From: Baaleninema simplex PCC 7105
GTDB taxonomy: Bacteria > Cyanobacteriota > Cyanobacteriia > Cyanobacteriales > Geitlerinemataceae
Length of the DNA stretch: 32,231 bases
Reading direction: 5' to 3'
Assembly (NCBI RefSeq): GCF_000332355.1
Contig: NZ_KB235958.1
Coordinates: 203,611 to 235,841, forward strand
The position numbers and the translations under genes were made by a program. Below are positions 8,112 to 16,290 of this stretch, piece by piece. How positions within the stretch are numbered: position 1 is the stretch's first letter; each line of letters starts with the position of its first letter. The notes under the pieces were generated by a model that was given only the letters and a program-made list of their open reading frames with translations, searched no databases and had not been told where the DNA came from.

Positions 8112-9074
8112 ATGAAAATCGCCAACAATATCACCGAACTCGTCGGACACACTCCTCTGGTCCAACTCAACCGGATCCCTCAAGCCGAAGGCTGTGTCGC
8201 TCGTCTGGTTATGAAACTCGAAGGGATGAACCCGGCCGCCTCGGTAAAAGACCGTATCGGCGTCAACATGATTAACGTCGCCGAACGAGAAGGACGCATT
8301 ACTCCCGGCCAGACGATTCTCGTCGAGCCGACGTCGGGCAATACCGGAATTGCCCTAGCAATGGTCGCCGCCGCCAGGGGATACAAGCTGATTTTAACCA
8401 TGCCCGACACCATGAGCGTGGAACGTCGTGCCATGTTGCGAGCGTTCGGGGCCCAACTCGAACTGACTCCCGGTGTCGAAGGAATGCGCGGGGCGATCGC
8501 ACGGGCGTCAGAAATCGTTGACAACACGGAAAACGCCTATATGTTGCAGCAGTTCCAAAATCTGGCGAACCCAGAAATCCACCGTAAAACCACCGCCGAA
8601 GAAATTTGGAACGATACCGACGGTCAAGTCGATATTCTCATAGCGGGGGTCGGAACCGGCGGAACCATTACCGGAATCGCCCAGGCGTTGAAAAAACGCA
8701 AACCCTCTTTCCAAGCGATCGCCGTCGAACCCTCCAACAGTCCGGTGTTATCTGGCGGTAAACCCGGACCCCATAAAATCCAAGGTATCGGGGCTGGCTT
8801 CGTTCCCGAAGTTCTCGATTCGAGTCTCATCGACGAAGTCGTAGCCGTTTCCGACGAAGAAGCGATCGCCTACGGCCGCCGTCTGGCCTCCGAAGAAGGC
8901 TTACTGTCGGGAATTTCGACGGGGGCGGCACTTTGCGCGGCCGTGCGCGTCGGGCAACGTCCAGAAAATGACGGTAAACTGATCGTGGTCGTGCAACCGA
9001 GCTTCGGCGAACGCTACTTGAGTACGCCGCTGTTCCAAGACCCGCAACTGACCATGGAAGCCGTGTTGACGTAA
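8112..9074 (+). CDS. cysK: Cysteine synthase A (O-acetylserine sulfhydrylase)
   Basis: CysK makes L-cysteine from O-acetyl-L-serine and sulfide with pyridoxal phosphate, the last step of assimilatory sulfate reduction, in the cytoplasm. The PLP lysine is K46 in [11 protein letters not shown], the substrate-binding loop TSGNTG is at residues 74-79, and the glycine-rich phosphate loop [10 protein letters not shown] follows near residue 180. The length of 320 aa is typical. It sits between an Rrf2 regulator and a J-domain gene that starts only 6 nt after its stop, so the latter two are probably cotranscribed. CysK versus CysM cannot be fully separated by eye, but the N-terminal motif [17 protein letters not shown] favours CysK. 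Confidence 0.95.
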   Translation: MKIANNITELVGHTPLVQLNRIPQAEGCVARLVMKLEGMNPAASVKDRIGVNMINVAEREGRITPGQTILVEPTSGNTGIALAMVAAARGYKLILTMPDTMSVERRAMLRAFGAQLELTPGVEGMRGAIARASEIVDNTENAYMLQQFQNLANPEIHRKTTAEEIWNDTDGQVDILIAGVGTGGTITGIAQALKKRKPSFQAIAVEPSNSPVLSGGKPGPHKIQGIGAGFVPEVLDSSLIDEVVAVSDEEAIAYGRRLASEEGLLSGISTGAALCAAVRVGQRPENDGKLIVVVQPSFGERYLSTPLFQDPQLTMEAVLT

Positions 9075-9080
9075 TCCCCC

Positions 9081-9785
9081 GTGAGGAACGAGCCAAACCA
9101 TTACGAGGTCTTAAAAGTCCATCGGTCTGCCACGCAGGCCGAAATCAAACAGGCTTACCGTCGTTTGGTGAAGTTGTTCCATCCCGATCGCAACCCCGAT
9201 CGCGCGGCCAAAGAGGCGATCGTTCGCATTAACGCTGCTTACGAAGTTCTCGGCGATCGCTCCTCTCGTCAGTCCTACGACCGACGCCGAGACGCCACCA
9301 CCGCGCGATCGACCCGTTACGAGCGATCGCAAACGGCTTCGACCTCCACCGCCAACCCTCGCACCGCCCGTCAAACCTCCCGCAGTGCTGACGAACTGGT
9401 GGCGTTTTGGCTTCAGCGCATTTACCGTCCCATCGATCTCGAACTCGATCGCATCCTCGACGCCCTCGACCCGCAAATCGACGAACTCTCCGCCGACCCC
9501 TTCGACGACGAGTTGATGGAGAATTTCGCGATGTATCTCAGTCAATGTCGCGTGTTTCTCGATCGCGCTCAAAATACGTTTCGATCGACCCCCAACCCCT
9601 CCTCCCTCGCCGGAGTCGCCGCCGATATCTACCACTGTCTCAATCAAGTCCACGACGGTCTCGAAGAGTTAGAATACTTTACCCTCAACTACGACGATCG
9701 CCACCTCCACGTCGGTCGCGAACTCTTCCGCATCGCCCGAGGCTTACAAGAAGACGCCTACAGCCGCATTCAACATATTTTGTAA
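9081..9785 (+). CDS. J-domain (DnaJ-like) protein, 234 aa
   Basis: The first 65 residues form a J domain with the diagnostic HPD tripeptide at residues 34-36, which stimulates ATP hydrolysis by an Hsp70 (DnaK) partner. The Gly/Phe region and zinc fingers of full DnaJ are absent, so this is a class III J protein. An Arg/Ser/Thr-rich linker (about 70-110) leads into a C-terminal helical domain (about 111-234) that I cannot assign. It starts with GTG 6 nt after cysK and probably depends on the cysK transcript. A terminator follows at 9786. Which client it serves is unknown; its position beside cysK is not enough to link it to sulfur metabolism. Confidence 0.9.
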   Translation: MRNEPNHYEVLKVHRSATQAEIKQAYRRLVKLFHPDRNPDRAAKEAIVRINAAYEVLGDRSSRQSYDRRRDATTARSTRYERSQTASTSTANPRTARQTSRSADELVAFWLQRIYRPIDLELDRILDALDPQIDELSADPFDDELMENFAMYLSQCRVFLDRAQNTFRSTPNPSSLAGVAADIYHCLNQVHDGLEELEYFTLNYDDRHLHVGRELFRIARGLQEDAYSRIQHIL

Positions 9786-9812
9786 AAACCCCGTAGAGGA
9801 TTTCGGGGTCGA
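9786..9812 (+). terminator. Terminator after the J-domain gene
   Basis: AACCCCG (from about 9787) and CGGGGT (about 9803-9809) form a short stem right after the stop codon. A-rich sequence on the left side would also allow some use on the minus strand. Confidence 0.6.
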
Positions 9813-9915
9813 GTTTCCCGTTACGATCTCCCCGGCTGACCCAACGGCGGAAAACCCCACCAGAGGCAAAAATCGGCAGCGTTACAATAAGACTTGTTGC
9901 GTGAAACGAAAAACG

Positions 9916-10275
9916 ATGCCGCAATTTCTCATTACTTGGCTGCTAACAGCCCTAGCACTCGTCGTCACGGCCTATATCGTCCCCGGCTTAGCACTCCCCG
10001 GAGGCTTGACCGCCGCCCTCATCGCCGCCGTGATTCTCGGATTAGTCAACGCCGTCGTGCGTCCGATTTTAATCCTGCTGACCTTGCCGATTACAATTGT
10101 CTCGCTGGGACTGTTCCTGTTTGTCATTAACGCCATCGGGATTTGGCTCGTGGGCTACTTCACCGCTGGCTTTACGGTGAACGGATTCCTTCCAGCACTG
10201 GTGGGGTCGATCGTGTTGTCGATCGTAACGAGTATTCTCAACAGCCTCGCCGGACGGGAAGTCGAAAACACTTGA
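9916..10275 (+). CDS. Phage-holin-family-4-like (DUF360) membrane protein
   Basis: This small, very hydrophobic protein has about four transmembrane segments and matches the widespread bacterial family annotated as 'phage holin family protein' (superfamily IV, formerly DUF360), whose role in bacteria is not established. The ATG at 9916 gives 119 aa starting MPQFLITWLLTALALVVTAY. An upstream GTG (9901) would add five basic residues. Motifs typical of the family are VPGLALPGGL, ILGLVNAVVRPIL and LTLPITIVSLGLF. It ends 9 nt before tyrA and is likely cotranscribed with it. No other phage genes are near, so a lysis role is unlikely. Confidence 0.8.
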   Translation: MPQFLITWLLTALALVVTAYIVPGLALPGGLTAALIAAVILGLVNAVVRPILILLTLPITIVSLGLFLFVINAIGIWLVGYFTAGFTVNGFLPALVGSIVLSIVTSILNSLAGREVENT

Positions 10276-10284
10276 AACATTTAG

Positions 10285-11382
10285 ATGAGCGAAAACTCCC
10301 TTCAAGATCTCGATCGCCAGCTTGTGGAACTGCTGGGAAAACGTATCGCATTATTAGGGCGATCGAACCCTAACGAACTCAGCGAAGACTCGACAATCGA
10401 ACCGTCGGAACTCCAAAAGGCTGGGGTTCCGGCTTTTGTTTGGCGCAATGTCGCCACCAGTTGCACGGCGGCGTTAGCCCGTTCTCCCCTCACCACGGAG
10501 GGCGAACCGTCCCGTCGCATCGCCATCGTCGGCGGAAAGGGGATGATGGGGCGGTTTTTCCAAGAACGCTTCGAGACCGCCGGACACGAAGTCCGTCTGC
10601 TGGGACGCACGGATTGGGACGACGCCGAAACCTTACTCGGCGATGTGGATTTAGCGTTAATCTCGGTGCCGATCGATCGCACCCTCGATATCGTACGCGA
10701 CACCGCCAAATATCTCTCCCCCACCACTGTTTTAGCCGACATCACCAGCATTAAAGCCCCCATCGTCGAAACGATGTTAGACGCCCACAGCGGCCCAGTG
10801 GTGGGATTGCATCCCATGTTCGGACCTGGCGTCGAATCCTTCCTTTCCCAAAAAGTCGCCATCTGTCCCGGTCGAGAACCGGAGGCCTGGCAGTGGTTAG
10901 TAGAGTTAATGGACCGAGACGGCGGCGATTTGGTCTACTGCACGCCGGAAGAACACGATCGCATGATGGTGACCATTCAGGCGATCCGCCATTTCTCCAC
11001 CTTCGGTTTGGGCGTTTTTCTGGCCGACGAAAATATCGACATCGGCCGCAGTTTAGACCTTTCGAGTCCTATTTACCGCATGAGTATCGATATGGTGAGT
11101 CGCCTTTTCGGTCAAGACGCCTCCCTCTACGCCGATATCATGTTAGCCAACGCCGAACGCCGAGACGCGATCGCTCGTCTGGCCGAAACCTTTACCCGTT
11201 TGGCGAAACTCGTCCGAACCAAAGACCGCCAGGAACTCATCGAAGCGTTTCACCAAGCCACCAGTACCTTCGGTGACGAAACGGAACGGGCAGTCCGAGA
11301 GAGCGATCGCCTCATCGACGCCATGAGCGTCTTGTTAGCTGCCGATCGCGTCGTACAGCGGCAAACGCCCCCGCAACCTTGA
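10285..11382 (+). CDS. tyrA: Prephenate dehydrogenase, T-protein type, with shortened chorismate mutase region
   Basis: The protein catalyses an NAD(P)-dependent oxidative decarboxylation leading to tyrosine. Over residues 78-360 it follows the enterobacterial bifunctional TyrA (T-protein): Rossmann motif IVGGKGMMGRFF (about 81-92), ISVPI, then HPMFGP (176-181), EHDRMMVTIQAIRHF (223-237) and SSPIYR. The N-terminus (1-70) corresponds to the chorismate mutase (AroQ) helix bundle, but only the DRQLVELLGKRIAL helix is recognisable; several catalytic positions of AroQ (first-helix Arg, the Lys and Arg of the middle helices) have no evident counterpart. Mutase activity is therefore doubtful. Most cyanobacteria use a shorter arogenate dehydrogenase of about 280 aa, so this type is noteworthy. 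Substrate (prephenate or arogenate) cannot be told from sequence. It is followed by menB after 87 nt. Confidence 0.9.
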   Translation: MSENSLQDLDRQLVELLGKRIALLGRSNPNELSEDSTIEPSELQKAGVPAFVWRNVATSCTAALARSPLTTEGEPSRRIAIVGGKGMMGRFFQERFETAGHEVRLLGRTDWDDAETLLGDVDLALISVPIDRTLDIVRDTAKYLSPTTVLADITSIKAPIVETMLDAHSGPVVGLHPMFGPGVESFLSQKVAICPGREPEAWQWLVELMDRDGGDLVYCTPEEHDRMMVTIQAIRHFSTFGLGVFLADENIDIGRSLDLSSPIYRMSIDMVSRLFGQDASLYADIMLANAERRDAIARLAETFTRLAKLVRTKDRQELIEAFHQATSTFGDETERAVRESDRLIDAMSVLLAADRVVQRQTPPQP

Positions 11383-11469
11383 CGAAACCCCGAAGCCGCC
11401 GCAATGAGATGATGGGGAGAACGGCTCGATCGAGCCAAATCACCGTACATCGCAACTCGTAACTCTTAC

Positions 11470-12303
11470 ATGGAAGCGAACTGGCAAACCGCGAAAACTT
11501 ACGAAGACATCCTCTATCACAAAAGCGACGGCATCGCCAAAATTACGATCGACCGTCCCCACAAACGCAACGCCTTTCGGCCGAAAACCGTCGTCGAATT
11601 GTACGATGCGTTCGCAGACGCGCGGGAAGATACTGAAATCGGCGTCGTCTTGCTGACCGGTGCCGGCCCCCACACCGACGGGAAATACGCTTTTTGTTCC
11701 GGCGGCGACCAAAGCGTGCGCGGCAAAGCGGGGTATGTGGACGACGAAGGCATCCCCCGCTTGAACGTCTTGGACTTACAACGGCTGATTCGCTCGATGC
11801 CAAAAGTGGTCATTGCGTTGGTGGCGGGATACGCCATCGGCGGCGGCCACGTCCTCCACGTCGTCTGCGACCTCACCATTGCCGCCGATAACGCCATCTT
11901 CGGACAAACCGGCCCGAAAGTGGGGAGCTTCGACGGCGGGTTTGGAGCGAGTTATTTAGCCCGCATCGTCGGTCAGAAAAAAGCGCGCGAAATTTGGTTT
12001 CTCTGTCGCCAATACGACGCGCAGCAGGCGTTAGACATGGGATTGGTTAACTGTGTGGTTCCCGTCGAAGAGCTAGAAACCGAAGGGGTGAAATGGGCTC
12101 GAGAAATTTTGCAAAAAAGCCCCATTGCCATTCGCTGTCTCAAGGCGGCCTTTAACGCCGACTGCGACGGACAAGCGGGATTGCAAGAACTGGCTGGAAA
12201 CGCGACGTTACTCTACTACATGACGGAAGAAGGCGCTGAAGGGAAACAAGCGTTTTTGGAAAAACGCTCTCCTGATTTCCGTCAGTATCCTTGGCTTCCT
12301 TAA
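11470..12303 (+). CDS. menB: 1,4-dihydroxy-2-naphthoyl-CoA synthase
   Basis: MenB cyclises o-succinylbenzoyl-CoA to 1,4-dihydroxy-2-naphthoyl-CoA. In cyanobacteria this feeds phylloquinone (vitamin K1), the secondary electron acceptor of photosystem I. The 277-aa protein is a crotonase-fold enzyme: [17 protein letters not shown] near the N-terminus, [11 protein letters not shown] (CoA/oxyanion region), [19 protein letters not shown], then the MenB-specific [19 protein letters not shown]. The C-terminus [12 protein letters not shown] is typical of MenB. The glycine in the FGQTGPK region is the bicarbonate-binding type of the family as I recall. A strong terminator follows. It lies downstream of tyrA; both are chorismate-derived pathways, but a shared regulation is only inference. 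Confidence 0.96.
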   Translation: MEANWQTAKTYEDILYHKSDGIAKITIDRPHKRNAFRPKTVVELYDAFADAREDTEIGVVLLTGAGPHTDGKYAFCSGGDQSVRGKAGYVDDEGIPRLNVLDLQRLIRSMPKVVIALVAGYAIGGGHVLHVVCDLTIAADNAIFGQTGPKVGSFDGGFGASYLARIVGQKKAREIWFLCRQYDAQQALDMGLVNCVVPVEELETEGVKWAREILQKSPIAIRCLKAAFNADCDGQAGLQELAGNATLLYYMTEEGAEGKQAFLEKRSPDFRQYPWLP

Positions 12304-12357
12304 GCTGGCATTTCGCGATCGAGCGTCACACCAACGCCTCGTACTGAGAACACTTGC

Positions 12358-12393
12358 CTCCCCCAGCTATTCGAGACTGGGGGAGAATTTTTT
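12358..12393 (+). terminator. Strong Rho-independent terminator after menB
   Basis: CTCCCCCAG (12358-12366) and CTGGGGGAG (12377-12385) form a perfect 9-bp stem with a 10-nt loop, followed by AATTTTTTT. Confidence 0.92.
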
Positions 12394-12518
12394 GATGGAA
12401 TAGTTTACGGGGTGCGCTGACGGCGATCGCCGTTCGAGTTGACGATTCGAGAATCGAAAACGATAGAACTCCGAGACAAGCCGTACTAGAATGCCGCGCC
12501 TAAAATGTCGCGTCCAAT

Positions 12519-12785
12519 TCAAACGGCACTTTTTAGGGGTTTTACCCGGATAGGACGCTTTTCTTCGTGGATGATATCGTGCAGAACCGCTTCGTGGGAC
12601 ACGATCGTCATCGATTTTTCTAGATACTCCCAAGATGGCGCGAACGGTGGAAATCCTAGCGAACAGGCTTTCCATCCTCCACAAACTGGAGCGCCAAGCT
12701 GTTGGCACTGTCCTCCTCGACGCCCTTCGGGGGTGTAGTATCGGCAAGACCGACAGGTTGAAATCGGGCAGCTTTGAGGTTTCAT
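12519..12785 (-). CDS. Cys-rich small protein, 88 aa, probably metal-binding
   Basis: The protein has six cysteines in its first half (C6, C11, C14, C27, C35, C41) in the context STCRSCRYYTPEGRRGGQC followed by QQLGAPVCGGWKACSL. This spacing, with CxxC at 11-14, suggests a zinc ribbon or small iron-sulfur site. I recall close relatives in many cyanobacteria, always unnamed. The C-terminal half is helical and charged. The alternative frame 12367-12747 on the same strand is a shadow. The gene is convergent with menB and separated from it by the menB terminator. Function unknown. Confidence 0.75.
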   Translation of the reverse strand: MKPQSCPISTCRSCRYYTPEGRRGGQCQQLGAPVCGGWKACSLGFPPFAPSWEYLEKSMTIVSHEAVLHDIIHEEKRPIRVKPLKSAV

Positions 12786-13096
12786 AGAAGTTCTTTAAAA
12801 TTTTGAACTCTTTTATTACTCTTAATTGTAGATCGAGACTTATTTTTCGATCCCAAAGAAAATATAAAATTTAGCTGTTTTGCACTTTTGGATTAAGTTT
12901 TTTTGCTTTTAATAAAATTTTCGTAACATAGGCTGGTATCGAGCGATACATTAGCGCAAAACAGGGAAAAAATAACGGGGATCGAGTTTAGGGTATTTTA
13001 AGGTTTAAAGAAACTACAGAATTAGAGAGGCAATCTCCGTTAAATATTTACATTGCTTTACAGGATTGCGATATCAAGCTCGATCGCCCGAAACCA
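12786..13096. other. AT-rich spacer, no gene
   Basis: This 310-nt spacer holds no convincing open frame. GTATCG-AG-CGATAC (12936-12949) is a small perfect palindrome that could be a protein-binding site upstream of the Cys-rich gene. I see no consensus promoter. Confidence 0.45.
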
Positions 13097-13672
13097 CTAA
13101 GAATTCTCAGGTTCGCCAAACGAACGAGAGGCACACAAGGCACAAATCGACCACCGTTGTAACTCACCCGGCGGTGTCGGACAGCCACATTGCGGACAGA
13201 GCGGGAGTCCCTTCGTGCGATCGCCGAGGCGTTTCGCCCACCCGTCAAAGGCTTCGCGAGGCGTGGTTGCCCGAGGCAATCTCGAAGAGAGGGACAGTGA
13301 GGGCGATCGAGAACGCTGCCACTGGCTCGGATGCTGAGACAAATCGAATTGAGGTGTCGGCTCGGAGACAGCGTCGCGGCGATGCCACAGAGCCGGTGAA
13401 AACCGGATATCCTTGAAAGAGGCCGACAAACGAGCGTTGAGGGCTGCGAGCAACCGAACACGCTTGAACTGCAACTGTTGCGCCCAAACCGGCGTCGCCA
13501 CAGCCACCTGTAACACTTGCCGGGACACCCGAACCGGACGACTGTAACGGGCGATCGCCTCTCCCACCACCTCCGACCACAGGCGATCGATCTCCTCGAG
13601 TTGCTGTTGTTCCGGCGACGGAGACAGACCGGGAAGCGAGCTTAAAATACGTTCGAGCGATTCAAAACTCAT
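13097..13672 (-). CDS. DUF721/DciA-like protein with C-terminal zinc ribbon
   Basis: Residues about 1-90 match the DUF721 family: SLERILSSLPGL, then LWSEVVGEAIARYSRPVRVS and LQVAVATPVWAQQLQFKR. DUF721 includes DciA, the ancestral bacterial loader/operator of the replicative helicase DnaB, used by bacteria that lack DnaC/DnaI. After a Ser/Arg-rich linker (about 100-140), the C-terminus has a CxxC...CxxC pattern (LCPQCGCPTPPGE, then ICALCASR), consistent with a zinc ribbon. That tail is a feature of cyanobacterial members as I recall. The protein ends the minus-strand unit. Its helicase-loading role here is inferred from the family. Confidence 0.82.
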   Translation of the reverse strand: MSFESLERILSSLPGLSPSPEQQQLEEIDRLWSEVVGEAIARYSRPVRVSRQVLQVAVATPVWAQQLQFKRVRLLAALNARLSASFKDIRFSPALWHRRDAVSEPTPQFDLSQHPSQWQRSRSPSLSLSSRLPRATTPREAFDGWAKRLGDRTKGLPLCPQCGCPTPPGELQRWSICALCASRSFGEPENS

Positions 13673-13901
13673 AAATTTTCAAGAACTCTCGGCAATTCCT
13701 AACTTTTCCTAACGCTAGAGGGCGATCGCACAAACTGACACCTTCATTTCCCAATTTCTTAACCCATTCTGCCGCCCGACGCCGACCCAGCACTCTAGAC
13801 GACAACGGAGGTTCGGATTAAACTAATCTCAAAGCAATCTGGAAAGCTATATCCGTTTGTTCTACACGTCGCGATCGAGAGAAAGGCTGGAGTCGAAATT
13901 C

Positions 13902-15095
13902 ATGCGTCAACTGTCCTCTACCGAATTTGCCCCCGTTGCTACAAAGCCCTCGTTAAATCCAGCTTTGCAGATGGCCTTGGGAAGTTTGGACGTTCGGCTC
14001 GACAACGAACTCGAACGGTATCGCCTCGCCGCCAAACGCTTCAAATCCGTTCCCTCTCGAACGCCCGTGTCGCCCCCGTCCGTCAAAATCGTCGAAGGTC
14101 GCCTCGCGCCCACCCCTTCACCGAGCGTCTCGACCTCCGAAACCGCCTCAGATACTCCCCCATCGAACCCAACTCCCCTTCCCGAACAGGTCGAACTTCC
14201 CACCCCTGACGGCACCTCGACCCCACCTCAAAATCTCGCCGACGACACCCCAGCCACCAACCTTCCCCCTCAAGACTATCTCGAATCTTCCGAACAACTG
14301 CTCGAGAGCCAGATCGAACCCGTGGACGAAACCTCCAAAGAGCGATCGGCCAAAAGCCTGATGACGCCGCTAGGAGTCGGTTCGATTTTGCTGTTTTTGG
14401 CCGCCAGTGCCACCCTGGGCTACGTTTTGGCGAACCCGGACAGCTTAGACCGCTTGGGATTCGACAGGCTTTTCGGTCGCGACACGACCGGAGAAGCCGA
14501 AACGACGCCGACCGATACCTCAGAAAGCGATACCGCCGACGACCCGCCCCGTTTACCGGCCTCTCCCGATTTAGCCTCTGAAGAATTCGTCGAACTCGAC
14601 TTAAATACCCTCAGCGGCCTCGAACCCGAAGTAGACGTACCAACTCCGCCTCCCGCCGCGACTCGTCCCGCGCCCCAAACGCCACAACAAGGCTCTCAAG
14701 CTCAGGGAACGACACCGCAAGAAAACACTCTCGACAACATCTCCGCCTTACTCGCTCCGAAATCCAATCCTCCTGCGACTGACGAGGCCGAGAACACCTC
14801 CGATGCGGCCGAAGAGACGATCGCCGAAACCGAAGCGGACGCCGAACCTCGCCCCGAACCCGCGATTTCTCAAAACGACGATTATTACGGCTTTTACTTC
14901 GTTCTGGTCGATTACAACGGTAACGTAGCGACCCTCGATCGCGTCCGAGAAGTCGTTCCCGATGCGTATTTACGAGAATTTCCCAGCGGAACGAAAGTCC
15001 AAGTCGCGGCTTTAGACGATCGCGCCAGTGCCGAAGACTTCGCCGAAACCTTAGAACGAGAAGGCATTTCCGCTGAAGTCTGGGCAGACAATTGA
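13902..15095 (+). CDS. Single-pass membrane protein with SPOR-like C-terminal domain
   Basis: I choose the ATG at 13902 (MRQLSSTEFAPVATKPSLNP) with GGAG upstream; the open frame begins 15 codons earlier with TTG. The 397-aa protein has a cytoplasmic N-terminal region that is Pro/Ser/Thr-rich (about 60-145), one transmembrane helix (LGVGSILLFLAASATLGYVL, about 160-180), a long acidic Pro/Thr-rich linker (about 190-330), and a C-terminal domain of about 70 residues beginning YYGFYFVLVDYNG. The C-terminal strand-helix-strand pattern (FPSGTKVQVAAL, then AEDFAETLEREGISAEVW) looks like a SPOR domain, which binds denuded peptidoglycan at division sites. A role at the septum or cell wall is inference. 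It directly precedes a heptamer repeat array and vipp1. Confidence 0.78.
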   Translation: MRQLSSTEFAPVATKPSLNPALQMALGSLDVRLDNELERYRLAAKRFKSVPSRTPVSPPSVKIVEGRLAPTPSPSVSTSETASDTPPSNPTPLPEQVELPTPDGTSTPPQNLADDTPATNLPPQDYLESSEQLLESQIEPVDETSKERSAKSLMTPLGVGSILLFLAASATLGYVLANPDSLDRLGFDRLFGRDTTGEAETTPTDTSESDTADDPPRLPASPDLASEEFVELDLNTLSGLEPEVDVPTPPPAATRPAPQTPQQGSQAQGTTPQENTLDNISALLAPKSNPPATDEAENTSDAAEETIAETEADAEPRPEPAISQNDDYYGFYFVLVDYNGNVATLDRVREVVPDAYLREFPSGTKVQVAALDDRASAEDFAETLEREGISAEVWADN

Positions 15096-15213
15096 GAGTT
15101 GAGAGGGAACAGGGAACAGGGAACAGGGAACAGGGAATGGGGTTTTCTTTGTCTCCCCCTCTTCCCCTCTCCCCCTCTTCCCCTCTCCCCCTCTTCCCCT
15201 CTTCCCCTCTCCC
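15096..15213. repeat. Composite repeat: GGGAACA heptamers plus pyrimidine tract
   Basis: Four to five copies of the 7-bp unit GGGAACA (15104-15137) begin right after the stop codon of the SPOR-like gene. They are followed by a CCCCTCTTCCCC-type tract (15154-15213). Similar arrays occur at 23632-23752, 25337-25636 and 28346-28512. Heptanucleotide tandem arrays (STRR) are known from filamentous cyanobacteria. Open frames inside are meaningless. Confidence 0.85.
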
Positions 15214-15291
15214 AAGAGGGCGCTGACTGGTTAAACTGGATAGAGGAGCGAGTGTCTTCATTTGTCAACCGCCAGAAGGAAATAGAGAGTT

Positions 15292-16053
15292 ATGGGACTA
15301 TTCGACCGCATTAGCCGCGTTGTGAGAGCGAACCTCAACGATCTGGTGAACAAGGCGGAAGATCCAGAAAAAGTTCTGGAGCAGTCGGTTATCGATATGC
15401 AGGAAGATTTGGTGCAGCTGCGCCAAGCCGTCGCCAAATCGATCGCCCAGCAAAAGCGAACGCAACAGCAGTACAACCAGGCGCAAAGCCAATCCAATCA
15501 ATGGCAAAGCCGCGCGCAACTGGCACTCCAAAAAGGTGATGAAACCCTCGCTCGCGAGGCGCTCGTCCGCAAAAAATCTCACGCTGAAACCGCAACCACG
15601 CTGAAAACCCAGCTCGATACGCAATCGCAACAAGTCGAAACCCTCAAACGCAGCTTAGTCCAGCTCGAAAGCAAGATTTCCGAAGCCAAGACGAAGAAAA
15701 ATATGCTCAAGGCTCGGATTCAGGCTGCGAAGGCTCAAGAGCAACTGCAAACCACGATGGGTTCGATTAGCACTAGCAGTGCGATGGGTGCTTTCGATCG
15801 CATGGAAGAGAAAGTCCTCGAAGCCGAAGCGCGATCGCAAGCCGCCGGGGAACTCGTCGGTAACGATCTCGAAACTCAGTTCGCTCAGCTCGAATCGGGT
15901 AGCGATGTGGACGACGAACTCGCGGCGATGAAAGCTCAGCTGACCGGCGGTTCCGAACCCAAACAACTGCCCGAAGGAGAAACTCCGGCAGCGTCTTCGG
16001 CAGAAGTCGATGACGAACTCGAAAAACTGCGGAAAGAGTTAGATAACCTTTAA
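15292..16053 (+). CDS. vipp1: Vipp1/IM30, PspA-family membrane-shaping protein
   Basis: Vipp1 assembles into large ring or rod oligomers on thylakoid and plasma membranes and is needed for thylakoid formation and membrane protection; it is an ESCRT-III-like protein. The 253-aa sequence starts MGLFDRISRVVRANLNDLVN, the amphipathic membrane-binding helix, and continues as long coiled coils (EDPEKVLEQSVIDMQEDLVQ onward). The C-terminal extension beyond PspA, which separates Vipp1 from PspA, is present: an additional helix EVDDELEKLRKELDNL after a Pro/Gly/Ser linker. The last two helices share a VDDEL motif, as if duplicated. AAGGAAATAGAGAG lies just before the start. The GGGAACA/pyrimidine repeat array occupies its upstream region. 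Confidence 0.95.
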   Translation: MGLFDRISRVVRANLNDLVNKAEDPEKVLEQSVIDMQEDLVQLRQAVAKSIAQQKRTQQQYNQAQSQSNQWQSRAQLALQKGDETLAREALVRKKSHAETATTLKTQLDTQSQQVETLKRSLVQLESKISEAKTKKNMLKARIQAAKAQEQLQTTMGSISTSSAMGAFDRMEEKVLEAEARSQAAGELVGNDLETQFAQLESGSDVDDELAAMKAQLTGGSEPKQLPEGETPAASSAEVDDELEKLRKELDNL

Positions 16054-16223
16054 GATCGTCTGACCCGTCAACCATAACGGAACGAGGGAAACTTATCGCG
16101 TCGGGAGCGATCGCGCGCGTGAGGTTTCCCTTTGCTGTCGAATTTGGGGTCTCGTTTCCCGCTACAGTTCGGAGAACTTCAGGTTTGAAGCCATCGAAAC
16201 GCTTTAACGCCGAGACAGTATCG

Positions 16224-16256
16224 GTTTACACTATCTTTTTAAAGGTTTATGTAAAC
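16224..16256 (+). promoter_or_regulatory. Inverted repeat upstream of the thioredoxin gene
   Basis: GTTTACA (16224-16230) and TGTAAAC (16250-16256) are perfect 7-bp arms with a 19-nt spacer, ending 34 nt before the thioredoxin start. TTTACA within the left arm could serve as a -35 element. This is a candidate operator/promoter by position only. Confidence 0.35.
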
Positions 16257-16290
16257 TCGCGATCGTTAACGTCAGTCGATTCTTTTGAAC

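Noticed and set aside
9916-10275. Phage lysis holin
   Set aside because: The family name is misleading; no endolysin or other phage gene is nearby, and the protein belongs to a chromosomal membrane family next to tyrA.
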